Positions 19,101 to 24,752 of a DNA stretch of 64,000 nt are shown piece after piece. Numbering within the stretch: position 1 is the stretch's first letter; the number at the start of each line of letters is the position of its first letter. The DNA is from a bacterium. GTDB taxonomy: Bacteria > Verrucomicrobiota > Kiritimatiellia > CAIKKV01 > CAITUY01. Location of the stretch: the NCBI GenBank assembly GCA_037143175.1, contig JBAWZF010000004.1:62001-126000 (forward strand). The letters run 5' to 3'. The position numbers and the translations under genes are program-made. The notes under the pieces are model-generated. The model did no database searches. It had not been told where the DNA came from and saw nothing but the letters and a program-made list of their open reading frames with translations.

Positions 19101-19814
19101 TTCCAGTTAGTGGATGGTGTGGCTGATGCGGCACTGGTGGCAGGGGGACTCCCCATTAGCTTTTTGTCGGGTGATTTTCTGGAAAGCAAGTGGTCGGATT
19201 CGGGCGATTCTTTGGATGGAGTAAGAGCGGTGAACTTTAATGGCATGGCCAATACGCAGGTCGACGCGGAAAACATGAAAAGAACTACAAGTAGTATCAA
19301 GGGAGCAGGGACTGTTACGCAAGTGGCCAATAGTACGCATGGCTGGATGATTCTTGGGGATGCCATTCAATCACTTGGCAATGAGTTTGGCTTAATTGAT
19401 ATCACTGCGATACGAGGGGCAAATACGCTGAGAAGCGTTGCGGCTACAGGAGTGGCTACAATTGATGTGACCGCGCATAGTCAGGGCTCAATGACATTCC
19501 GCCGCGCCTTGGACTTGGTTGATGATCCGGGGATCAGGAATCGTATCCAGTATCAAGGAATTGGCTCGGAAACGTATATCAGCAAAAACTACTTGGGACT
19601 AAAGAGCGCTGACAATTATTGGAACCGCTCGGCTAGCGGCGTGGATGGGGTTCCTCTTTCGAACTTTGTGCCCGCTCCATCAAAAGTTTTTAGTGATTTA
19701 TCGTTTCTGGGGGGAGATGACGCCTGGAAAATCGTGCAGTCGCCACAGAATATAAAAGAACCTAATGGTAATCATCATGGGGTTCAATATTACGCAGGGT
19801 ATTTACGAAAATAA
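10152..19814 (+). CDS. Giant secreted TSP3/LamG/RHS protein with RHS core and hydrolase-like C-terminal domain
   Basis: 3220 aa. A signal peptide (1-22) is followed by two 'PVN(L/V)GQ(L/V)KQ' motifs (about 89-143). Four tandem modules begin at about residues 320, 600, 866 and 1121 with 'P(F/W)xExFExP' and 'GQxGW'; each is a jelly-roll-like unit joined by TSP3 Asp motifs ('DSDGDGMPNAWELTYGL'). A LamG/concanavalin-like domain ('GLAAWYRLDETNGT') fills about 1425-1620. A single dockerin-like loop ('DLDGDGRLTGRDRV', about 1656) comes next, and YD repeats begin right after it ('FEYDEDGNLIRKTDALG'). The RHS core ('YYLRDWRANIAVLTD', 'GRFLQQDPAGY', 'NNPLLFSDPYGLYRWN') ends near 2503. The variable tail (2504-3220) has a charged coiled coil, a hydrophobic Gly/Ala region (about 2667-2720) and 'DVTAHSQGSMTF', a Ser-nucleophile elbow with Ser3110. 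A late His pair ('NHHGVQYY') could complete a triad. Toxin or enzyme activity is inference. Confidence 0.9.
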   Translation: MKLKAIICCMFSAFCFPLSGSGVMPEWWLSRHVVETNMPANDYAPALRGQLCWMAEMAKAELEANIPGGANDAIREGLASMEAGDHAGPVNLGQLKQVVAPYYQRLIEEGALTDYPWADYGLLADYSPVNVGQVKQAFSFQLMGVSYNPSISGLIGYSGVQTGVLQVVANSVLGGGLKSHAFCAGLGPYHLVVERLQTNWAVEAWRDSDGDSERDSWEAASVYAFNPVQVTGIVTGIDFVLQDPDEDGDGIPGYVERQLGLDPSSPQDGGSDEDGDGLSLAEEWRAGSDPLNGDSDGDGMGDGAETLNGLSSTNAGSHVGPPFAESFELPEVICGELGGQNGWNVGLSNVAWVVTNAALGSPQGLRLKADTNDNALITHPLAAYGVEVVWIEFLGAPVRRIASGLPVITNGVGAVFYVNREGYLMVYDATSCPGTWVCLSNAPVLAIGSLTRFSVRQDYVGQRWGLWINGTNVVRSLPFATRVPELARLRFRSAFYQDALIDDISVFTNTPAGYCVDSDNDGMPDDWERRYGLNPYTSSNPLDMSDPSDLDFDGLSNLEEFQQNLDPGNPDTDGDGLSDGVELALGTSPTNANVSITATVPFLESFEAPQVLQGDLHGQHGWEVSIANCALVRTNGDGEGLQALCLSAATTGAAQISQIIKGEIGVTTWIDFEGIPVRRLASARPEIHPASMAAFYIDADGATVVASGSNWITLTNAPAITGTNWCRFTAMENYSNQVWSLCLNGQLIAENLGFVHRLTSFAGLRFSAPSYTNAWLDAIRVTTDAPGDIDSDGDGMPNAWELTYGLNPADPADPLDQDGDSLSALEEYRLGLNPCNPDTDGDGMGDGTEQARGLSPTHAAAYHTLPFSESFEAPQITNGLLVGQNGWRVPLCESGAVVNMSQPYSGLKALQLDGRTSAVAIYQPLAAAGQSVIWTDLRTIPAFRTASVPPVLEPSSTVGFYADRNGRLVVSDSTNWVTLTNAPWVTTNGWVRFTTCQDFSNRVWSLYMDGWQVASGLVFASCSPREYSGLMVKHSAQRAGYLDSVLISPVRSDLSDRFAYTDWSDLSDYADPDGDGLDNYEEYLLALDPQNPDSDGDGMGDGAETRWGSNPAVSNSFAGLPWIEPFEPPVVTCGVLAGQNGWLATGTNIAWVQTNCISEGMQSASLMGTGAVSRVNAACGSPVVWIDFQARPVRRWLDYLPGVSPDVATAFFINATGQVVVCTASGWETLVGHTPVSTSQWTRFTVKADYVAQHWALWVGAVCVGKAIPFAKPVSEFSVARVFTPIFSRGYLDALAITTNEPVGLDDDGDGLPNSWELQFALDPSDPTDSSDPDQDGLSNLEEFLCGTNPRNPDSDHDGLVDGCDGVMPIGLFLQGVDRNGDGFADGESDYGCNPLSPDTDGDGLCDGVEVAQGMNPAQASLGQGLAAWYRLDETNGTVIADSSSNRLNGVWLEGGEPNGGIGRMGSALEFDGVTSGVRIPSSDLLDRSSNMTVSVWVRPDGGNTTGTQMVVARQGGLGLQMTGRRPEVRLSGNAADVIPASASLAAGVWAHVALSISGSNMMLYVDGEVVLDTNITAVTTGRLAPLGIACEAVTTNFCFAGGLDDVRIYHRFLGGAEIRELYALGADPDGDTQGAKDELTGSSNQAQGLLMPGIAGDLDGDGRLTGRDRVRLQALVAELGRDITKFEYDEDGNLIRKTDALGQAATIAYNRNNRPVISTDANGHATRHEVNSVGAVTAVIDPLGMVTRFAFNAFGNVTNLTDPGGNQTWIEYNAAGQAVRTINSRSVSTATIYDDLGRVQEVIAAEGLPEEQRAWSYYDTADHLVSNRNHLGVANGYVYDSRGLLIKQVFAAGSIDEAIVETTYDERGLERSRKDPRGYVIQKTYDALGRQAGAIDALGNLSRTCYDNLGHAIASILPNGRTIRQEYDKWGRAVRETDGSDQRFIEYDVLDRVTAKCDWRGIRSEVSYDPAGNVIKNVEAKGTGSEAVTITDYDPLNRPVRVTNANGGATRYAYDICGNKCSMSNELGKVTRWAYLYGNRLDWTLKPDGVVVSNRYDALDRLTMELVNSLPSVTLCYDKLSRITNAVAFNNPCSSTDDNRVEYAYDGLNRVVREWQNGRLIQRHYDASGNSEQVDTPSGVTMRRGYDANNRLIELKNAAGSLTYARYAYTPNGRVETVTYASGVVETHGYDSRERLSILRQQGVNCDYNAVLSRDPNGNVTVSSESSGEGATYTYDAGNQVTAKKVLNNLLRESFDYDLMGNWLSSSNPVQGRVSRAINAGNQYTRVGEEALHYDANGSLVARGNAGYVYDYRGRLVELRSNGVVLAYYSYDALNRRVSKDIAGGHIAYYYDGEALIDEAVNGAWGRSYVFADTIDTPVVFLREGIPYYYLRDWRANIAVLTDASGHPVEQFRYSLFGQMQVLDGNGNPLIQSGLGNIWTFAARQWDQESGLMHYRNRAYSAELGRFLQQDPAGYADGMNLYAYAGNNPLLFSDPYGLYRWNHGALDSRVGEWLVSQYGQLREIERQRRAYEEALRQAEEERLRQQRAAEEWAARALTRYQNEHPREVRDMVSKYRHLGMNEQEATRMLMSGVNSIPRLGATVGPNDTRREWWLDYYLRGGQINDVMRGEMSRMGTANVDQYFAKTSAKETQLRNKRKATQQQYTMAAVAIVATVVTCGAGGALGAAMLGTVGVTVTTATTASFGAYVAGAVVIQGVSSAATTMISHGNIGDFAQSWAISSAASVAGYGAGYGMAKTGWDVPMQLATQSGTSTFVSSGARAAIDGGGFKNVFRDTAISFAAGGMMGTFMAAPVEGQSPASFGDYMHAGNVSNLGYLHSPISGGVQGSLRAAVYGGNMVEAFGDGAMSRDALIDYAMASVIAPVASRISAVLVEALPSETRSVAQPEKWEDRPPVVKATESEFVKEKFSKRVLRGSAATVVNHLEEMAVAPSRSLMAICKTIMADTWKVRSQVINPFSRSFVGFQLVDGVADAALVAGGLPISFLSGDFLESKWSDSGDSLDGVRAVNFNGMANTQVDAENMKRTTSSIKGAGTVTQVANSTHGWMILGDAIQSLGNEFGLIDITAIRGANTLRSVAATGVATIDVTAHSQGSMTFRRALDLVDDPGIRNRIQYQGIGSETYISKNYLGLKSADNYWNRSASGVDGVPLSNFVPAPSKVFSDLSFLGGDDAWKIVQSPQNIKEPNGNHHGVQYYAGYLRK

Positions 19815-19835
19815 GAAAAATATGAGAGTGCAGCT

Positions 19836-20951
19836 ATGAGTCAAAAAATGGAGAAAAGAATGAGAATAAAAATCGAATTAGGAATAGGTCTGTCAGTATT
19901 GTTTACGTGTGTGCGGGTTTTCGCTTGGACGGATTTGACTGGCGGAGATCATGGAGGAAGCAGTTGGGTGATTACCAATGGAACATATATTGCCAGCAAT
20001 CACTTCAATATCGGGACAGTGATGATCGCTACAGGAACGACGGTTTATGTTAAACCCTATGATGGCAGCAAATACGGTTGGGTTGAAATATCCGCATCGA
20101 ACATCACAATATTAGGCACACTGGATGCCAGCGGCGCCGGATACCTGGGAGGAAATGGTGGAAGTGGGGGGAGTGGGTCATCTGGTATGAGTGGGGGAGG
20201 ATTAGAAAACGGGAAACCAGGCGTAAATGGTGGTATCGGTAGTGGCGTTTTTGGCGGTAGTAACGGAATTGCCGGGTTTGGTGGATATGACTCCCATGAT
20301 GGGAATATGTCTTCAAGATTCGCTGGTGGCGGTGGTGTGGGTAGTCCTGGGGGGTATGCGAGTGTTGGTGGGCAGGGCGACTCAACTACAAATGAATCTT
20401 TATTAATGGGGTCTGGTGGTGGTGGCGGCGGTGGTGGCGGTGCCGGATGGAAAGCATACTATGATAGTCCCACATCGGGTGGTGGTGGCGGTGGCGCTGG
20501 TAACAGGGGCGGGGGATCTGTAATGTTGGTTGCATCCAATATGATTATGATAAGAGGCTTTGTGCTTGCTAAAGGATTTGCAAGTGTAGCCGGAAATGGG
20601 AGTGCTGGCCAGACAGCAGGCGCTCCGGGTGTTGGAGGAAGCGGTGGCAGCGCGTCCTCTTCCGGACAAAGTAATGGAGGTGCTGGAGGGGCCACAGTTA
20701 ATGGAAGTTGTTATGGAGGTGCCGGTGGTGGAAAAGGTGGCGCGGGTGCTGGAGGCGGCGTCTTGTTGAAGGCATCGGTTGTTGATGCAGTTTCAGGTGT
20801 AATTAATACGCTTGGCGGAGGTGGCAGTGTTACGAACGGTGGAACTTTGAAAATATTTTCCAACGAATATCAGGAGGGAATATTCAATACGGGACGTACA
20901 TATCTACGACAAATCGCTCTTCCCGAACCGGGAACAGTGTTTGAATTCTAA
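19836..20951 (+). CDS. Gly-rich secreted protein
   Basis: 371 aa if the ATG at 19836 is used. The ATG at 19860 has a better ribosome site (GGAG 7-8 bases before) and places the hydrophobic stretch 'IELGIGLSVLFTCVRVFAW' directly at the N-terminus, so 363 aa is equally likely. Mature residues 30-95 form a beta domain ('TDLTGGDHGGSSWVI', 'GWVEISASNITILGTLDASG'). About 95-345 is dominated by Gly, Ser and Ala runs, broken by a beta segment ('VMLVASNMIMIRGFVLAKG'), as in Gly-rich surface proteins with beta-helix-like folds. The end 'LPEPGTVFEF' resembles a PEP motif, but no membrane helix or Arg tail follows, so it is not a PEP-CTERM signal. It follows the RHS gene by 21 bp in the same direction. 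Function unknown. Confidence 0.75.
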   Translation: MSQKMEKRMRIKIELGIGLSVLFTCVRVFAWTDLTGGDHGGSSWVITNGTYIASNHFNIGTVMIATGTTVYVKPYDGSKYGWVEISASNITILGTLDASGAGYLGGNGGSGGSGSSGMSGGGLENGKPGVNGGIGSGVFGGSNGIAGFGGYDSHDGNMSSRFAGGGGVGSPGGYASVGGQGDSTTNESLLMGSGGGGGGGGGAGWKAYYDSPTSGGGGGGAGNRGGGSVMLVASNMIMIRGFVLAKGFASVAGNGSAGQTAGAPGVGGSGGSASSSGQSNGGAGGATVNGSCYGGAGGGKGGAGAGGGVLLKASVVDAVSGVINTLGGGGSVTNGGTLKIFSNEYQEGIFNTGRTYLRQIALPEPGTVFEF

Positions 20952-21041
20952 AAGATGCACAAAAAAACACTGTCTTGTTGTATGAGCAAGGCAAGGGTGG
21001 AATGATTTGGATATATTGTTTGAATTATCAACTATCCATAA

Positions 21042-22748
21042 ATGCCTCCCTTGACTTTATACGCTCACGCATGCACCATCCAAACCATTATGAGACGGAA
21101 GACTGAAGAGTATGAATTTACACGAAGAATTCATTGGGTTGCCATTGCCATGGTGGCTCTCTTTCTCCTGATGTTTGTGCCTGCCGTTTACTATTCTCTG
21201 AATACGCCGTTTGCGCTTGTTGACGATATGAATGATTTCATCAGCGTCAATTTGTTAAGGGTTCCCCATAGTTTTTATTCTTGGATGAATGCGACTTTTA
21301 TTGGAGTGTCGGAAGGGGGCCGTTACCGCCCTTTTTTCGATCTTCATAATGCTATCGCTTGGCTTATCATTGGTCCCCATTCGGCCTTGCATCATTTTGT
21401 CCGTTGGGCCGAATGGTTGGCGGGAATGTTATTCTGGAACATGGCGCTTTGGCGTATGGTGCGTATCCGTTGTCACAGGGTAGTGTGGAGTGTCCAGGAT
21501 ACGTCCGTGTTCATGCCGATGTTGATTTTTAATGCATTCGTCTGTTTTTTTCCAAATCAACCGGTTGCTCGATTGGCTCCTCAGGAACTTCAAACCTTCT
21601 GCGCTTTAGGTATGCTCTTTATGGGGACTATGCTTCTACTAACAGATTCCGATGACGAGGGGACGGCGACTATTGTAATTCGAACTTGCATACTCATTGT
21701 GGGTTATGTCGGCCTGTCGATGGCAAAAGAAATCAATATTGCGCTAATGGCAATATTTTGTCTTGTTCTGTTTGAGTTAGCCATTGTTAGGCGAAGAGGC
21801 ACCCTAGTCGCTGCTGTCATCCCGGCAGTAGGATTGTTGGTTTATACGATCTGGCGTATTCACGTGGCCTCTGCCGCCGCCAACTATGGCGTGTTTGAGA
21901 TAGGGATTCCTCTTTTGATGCAGAATTTGCGTTGGTTGACCTATGACGCTTTTCAGTTCGCTACCTCTCCGATATTTGCCGTATTGATTATTGCGTCATT
22001 AATCGCAATGGTGTTGCGGATGATAGGATTGTTCCGACAATTCGGTGTTTCTCTTGATGTAGAATGCTTGTTTTTTTCATTGTGCATGACACTCAGTTTA
22101 TGTGCCATTTTGATGATTTCTTGGTTACCATCGCTGCGATATTTCTATCCGCTGGTGCCGTTGCTTGGCTGGCATTTAGCCAGAGGGTTTCTTGAATTGG
22201 ATCGTTATTATTTTTTGTGCCCTGCGAGAAAAGGATTTTTGAATGGCTTAACCCTTTTTCTTTTGGGATGGTTTGTCGTGGCCAATTATTATGGTTTTTT
22301 GCTGCAATTTGCCGTACAGCACAATGCTCGGAATATTGAGCTACGGTTGTTGTCGAAAATGGAGCAGCGTTTGAGAGATGGACGCCCGATGGCGATCTGT
22401 TTGGATATGCAGGATCCAGAAAGGGAGCTAGTCTCTTCGATCCAAATTTATTTCGAGCAATTTTTGCCTTTGTATCGAGGTGAAAAATTGGGACTTCATG
22501 TTTTGCATTCTCTTCACTCTGCTATCCCCGTGGAGTTGGCTAGTAGACAGCGGTTGGATCCTGCTTATTGGTGCCTTTCTGAAACAGTTTCTCGCCAAGG
22601 TTCGTATTGTCTTTTAGATCTATCCCGACGTGTGAGTGCGTTATTTCAGGGAAGGCGATACCCCTATACTGTGCAGGATGCTGGCACCCATGGCTTCGAC
22701 TACGAGTGGTATTTGTATGAGTCAGTTGCGGGCTCAGTCGGACGGTAG
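21042..22748 (+). CDS. Polytopic membrane protein, GT-C glycosyltransferase-like
   Basis: 568 aa from 21042. An in-frame ATG at 21090 (MRRKTEEYEF) gives 552 aa and puts the first membrane helix near the N-terminus; neither start has a clear ribosome site. About ten hydrophobic helices can be counted. The first outer loop holds an acidic pair and a Gly-Arg-Tyr-Arg-Pro motif ('NTPFALVDDMNDF', 'EGGRYRPFFDLHNA'), the layout of GT-C-fold enzymes that use lipid-linked sugars. The C-terminal 130 residues form a soluble domain. It sits next to a GT2 enzyme of the dolichyl-phosphate-sugar synthase type, which would make the donor such an enzyme uses. Its 3' end overlaps the convergent GT2 gene by 49 bases. 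Exact family not recognised; glycan or lipid modification is inferred from topology and neighbours. Confidence 0.7.
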   Translation: MPPLTLYAHACTIQTIMRRKTEEYEFTRRIHWVAIAMVALFLLMFVPAVYYSLNTPFALVDDMNDFISVNLLRVPHSFYSWMNATFIGVSEGGRYRPFFDLHNAIAWLIIGPHSALHHFVRWAEWLAGMLFWNMALWRMVRIRCHRVVWSVQDTSVFMPMLIFNAFVCFFPNQPVARLAPQELQTFCALGMLFMGTMLLLTDSDDEGTATIVIRTCILIVGYVGLSMAKEINIALMAIFCLVLFELAIVRRRGTLVAAVIPAVGLLVYTIWRIHVASAAANYGVFEIGIPLLMQNLRWLTYDAFQFATSPIFAVLIIASLIAMVLRMIGLFRQFGVSLDVECLFFSLCMTLSLCAILMISWLPSLRYFYPLVPLLGWHLARGFLELDRYYFLCPARKGFLNGLTLFLLGWFVVANYYGFLLQFAVQHNARNIELRLLSKMEQRLRDGRPMAICLDMQDPERELVSSIQIYFEQFLPLYRGEKLGLHVLHSLHSAIPVELASRQRLDPAYWCLSETVSRQGSYCLLDLSRRVSALFQGRRYPYTVQDAGTHGFDYEWYLYESVAGSVGR

Positions 22749-23677
22749 TTTGATGATGCTATCCAATAATCTGGTCGATGTTTGGACTCTAGAAACAGCT
22801 TTCCAACATATTCACCCAAAATTCCCATGAGCATCATTTGAATGCCGCCACAAAACAACACGCTTATAAGAATGGATGTCCAACCTTGTACCGCACGGTC
22901 TGTACATAGGTAGATCAACAAGGCGTAGATGCCGTAGAATCCTGCAGATGTGGCAAAAATAAAACCCAGCACCATGGCTATTCGGAGCGGGCGGACGCTG
23001 AACGACATAATTCCCTGCAAGCCTAATCCGAACATTTTGGAAAATCCATATTTGCTTGACCCGCTGTGGCGTATGGCGGGTTGATAAGGAACGGTGGTTG
23101 ACTTGAAGCCAATCCAGTGGGCCATCCCGCGGAGGAAAAGGTTGGATTCCGGCATGGCTCGTAAGGCATTGACCACCTTGCGATCTAGTAATCGGAAATC
23201 GGCTGAGCCAGGTGGTAGATGTAAACCCGTTAGTAGATTAAAGAGGGAGTAGTATATGGCTGATGTGCCTCGTTTAAAAAGGCCCGTCTCAATCCCATCC
23301 TCCCGGGTTGTGTGCACAATCTGGAAACCTGCTCTCCAACGTTCCAGAAGTTGCGTCACGAGTTCGGGGGGGTGCTGCAGGTCCGCATCCATAATGACTA
23401 CGCAATCGCCTTCGGCTTGGTCGAGGCCAGCTCGGAGTGCTTTTTGATGTCCGAAATTTCGAGAAAGTGAAAGTCCATAAACGGGAAACCCTTCTCGGGC
23501 AAGACGGTCGACTTCATCGTTCGTTCCATCTGAACTACCATCATTAATAATCAATAGTTCCCATGCTAGATTTCCAGGCATGCACGCCGTTAAGCGTCGT
23601 GCCAAGGGGGCAAGATTAGACGCCTCATTATAGGCCGGAACAACGATTGTCACTAAAGGGGTTTGTTGGATATTCAT
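22700..23677 (-). CDS. GT2 glycosyltransferase, polyprenyl-phosphate sugar synthase type
   Basis: 325 aa, the usual length for GtrB/ArnC/DPM1-like enzymes that move a sugar from a nucleotide sugar to undecaprenyl phosphate on the inner leaflet. The GT-A domain shows 'VTIVVPAYNEASNLAPLARR', the nucleotide-binding 'IINDGSSDGT' and the metal-binding DXD at Asp97-x-Asp99 in 'IMDADLQHPPE'. Also present are the acceptor-site 'GSADFRLLDRKV' and 'RHSGSSKYGF'. Two C-terminal membrane helices (about 235-257 and 268-292) and a short tail follow, as in the family. The start overlaps the end of the PA14 gene by 4 bases, so the two are co-transcribed. It is convergent with, and overlaps, the polytopic membrane protein gene, its likely user of lipid-linked sugar. 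Sugar specificity cannot be read from sequence. Confidence 0.9.
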   Translation of the reverse strand: MNIQQTPLVTIVVPAYNEASNLAPLARRLTACMPGNLAWELLIINDGSSDGTNDEVDRLAREGFPVYGLSLSRNFGHQKALRAGLDQAEGDCVVIMDADLQHPPELVTQLLERWRAGFQIVHTTREDGIETGLFKRGTSAIYYSLFNLLTGLHLPPGSADFRLLDRKVVNALRAMPESNLFLRGMAHWIGFKSTTVPYQPAIRHSGSSKYGFSKMFGLGLQGIMSFSVRPLRIAMVLGFIFATSAGFYGIYALLIYLCTDRAVQGWTSILISVLFCGGIQMMLMGILGEYVGKLFLESKHRPDYWIASSNYRPTEPATDSYKYHS

Positions 23678-24618
23678 TTCTTCCTCAGATAAGGTGTTTC
23701 AATGATGCTATTGGCAGGAAGGCCCCCGCCCATCCATCGGACTCGAATCGCTGAAGGTCCTGTCGCGTTGTAGTGTTCAAGCATGAATCGGTGAGATCCC
23801 TTGTTCAGTCGTATGTTGGCATGGCGACCACTGGCTTGCCATTCCTGTTCATGCCAATTATCTATCAAACATTGATTGTCAATGAACAGTCGTGCCCCGT
23901 CCATGCTTTGGATATAGAACTCATACTCATCTTCAGTTGGCGCGACAAGAGATCCTTCCCATCGTGCTGACCAGCCATTTCGTCGTACGCCCCAGGCGGG
24001 TCTGTCAGTGCCGTAATCAAGGCTGAGTTGGTGGCATACCCGGCGTGCAGCAGAGTGATCGAAACTGGTTCCGTTAAAATAGGTAATCACCACTCCTTCG
24101 GGAGACACCCACGAGTAAATCATCCAAACACCGTATACAAGCCCCGCTAGCCCTGCTGCAGCCGCAATTCCGATCATATACGTGCGCCGAATGGCCCGAC
24201 GGAGGGGGAGTGGTTTGTTCCGCTCATTTTGGTCATAAGCAGAGTGAATCAAGAGCTCAATGGCTTGCAGAAGTTCAGAGACATTCAGCGGAACCACGCT
24301 CCCTTGCTCGTTGATGTTTGAAGTTGAATGCATCATGAATGTGGATGCGATGGTGAAAGCTTTTCTGAGTACAGATGTTTCTGCGGAGGCATTAATTCCT
24401 GTTTCCGCGAAGCGGATCCATGAATCTCTTAGTTTTATGTTTTTATCGCTGATAGAGGCAATTCCAATGATAGAGGCAATCGCCATTGTGGCCGCTTTTA
24501 GTCGCGCCCGATCGTTTGCACCTCGTGCCGCCAGATCGAGGTGTTGCATGGCGATTTTTAATTCCGTACGGCGTTGGAGGTATTTTGCGGAATCGATATT
24601 GCTTTTCTTGTGAAACAT
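23674..24618 (-). CDS. Membrane-anchored PA14-domain protein
   Basis: 314 aa. Residues 1-150 are a helical, Ala-rich cytoplasmic part with no recognised family. A single membrane segment follows at about 150-171 ('MIGIAAAAGLAGLVYGVWMIY'). The outside part (about 178-314) reads as a PA14 domain, a beta-barrel found in sugar-binding adhesins and glycosidases: 'VVITYFNGTSFDHSA', 'GWSARWEGSLVAPTEDEYEFYI', 'DGARLFIDNQCLIDNW', 'LEHYNATGPSAIRVRW'. It is expected to sit in the inner membrane with the PA14 part in the periplasm. It is the upstream gene of a two-gene unit with the GT2 enzyme (4-base overlap). This may couple glycan recognition to synthesis, but that is inference. Confidence 0.85.
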   Translation of the reverse strand: MFHKKSNIDSAKYLQRRTELKIAMQHLDLAARGANDRARLKAATMAIASIIGIASISDKNIKLRDSWIRFAETGINASAETSVLRKAFTIASTFMMHSTSNINEQGSVVPLNVSELLQAIELLIHSAYDQNERNKPLPLRRAIRRTYMIGIAAAAGLAGLVYGVWMIYSWVSPEGVVITYFNGTSFDHSAARRVCHQLSLDYGTDRPAWGVRRNGWSARWEGSLVAPTEDEYEFYIQSMDGARLFIDNQCLIDNWHEQEWQASGRHANIRLNKGSHRFMLEHYNATGPSAIRVRWMGGGLPANSIIETPYLRKK

Positions 24619-24752
24619 TCAGTTATGATATAATTAAAAATATTTTGCGGTCAAGCAGGTCGTCGTTTGATTTATATTGGCGCATTCCTCTTCTTGAGAT
24701 TCATAGGGAAGCTCCTGTAGAGGTGTTGTATACCTAGGTCTTTTCGAGATGC

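Noticed and set aside
20920-20951. PEP-CTERM sorting signal at the end of the Gly-rich protein
   Set aside because: Only 'LPEPGTVFEF' is present; the hydrophobic helix and Arg-rich tail are missing.
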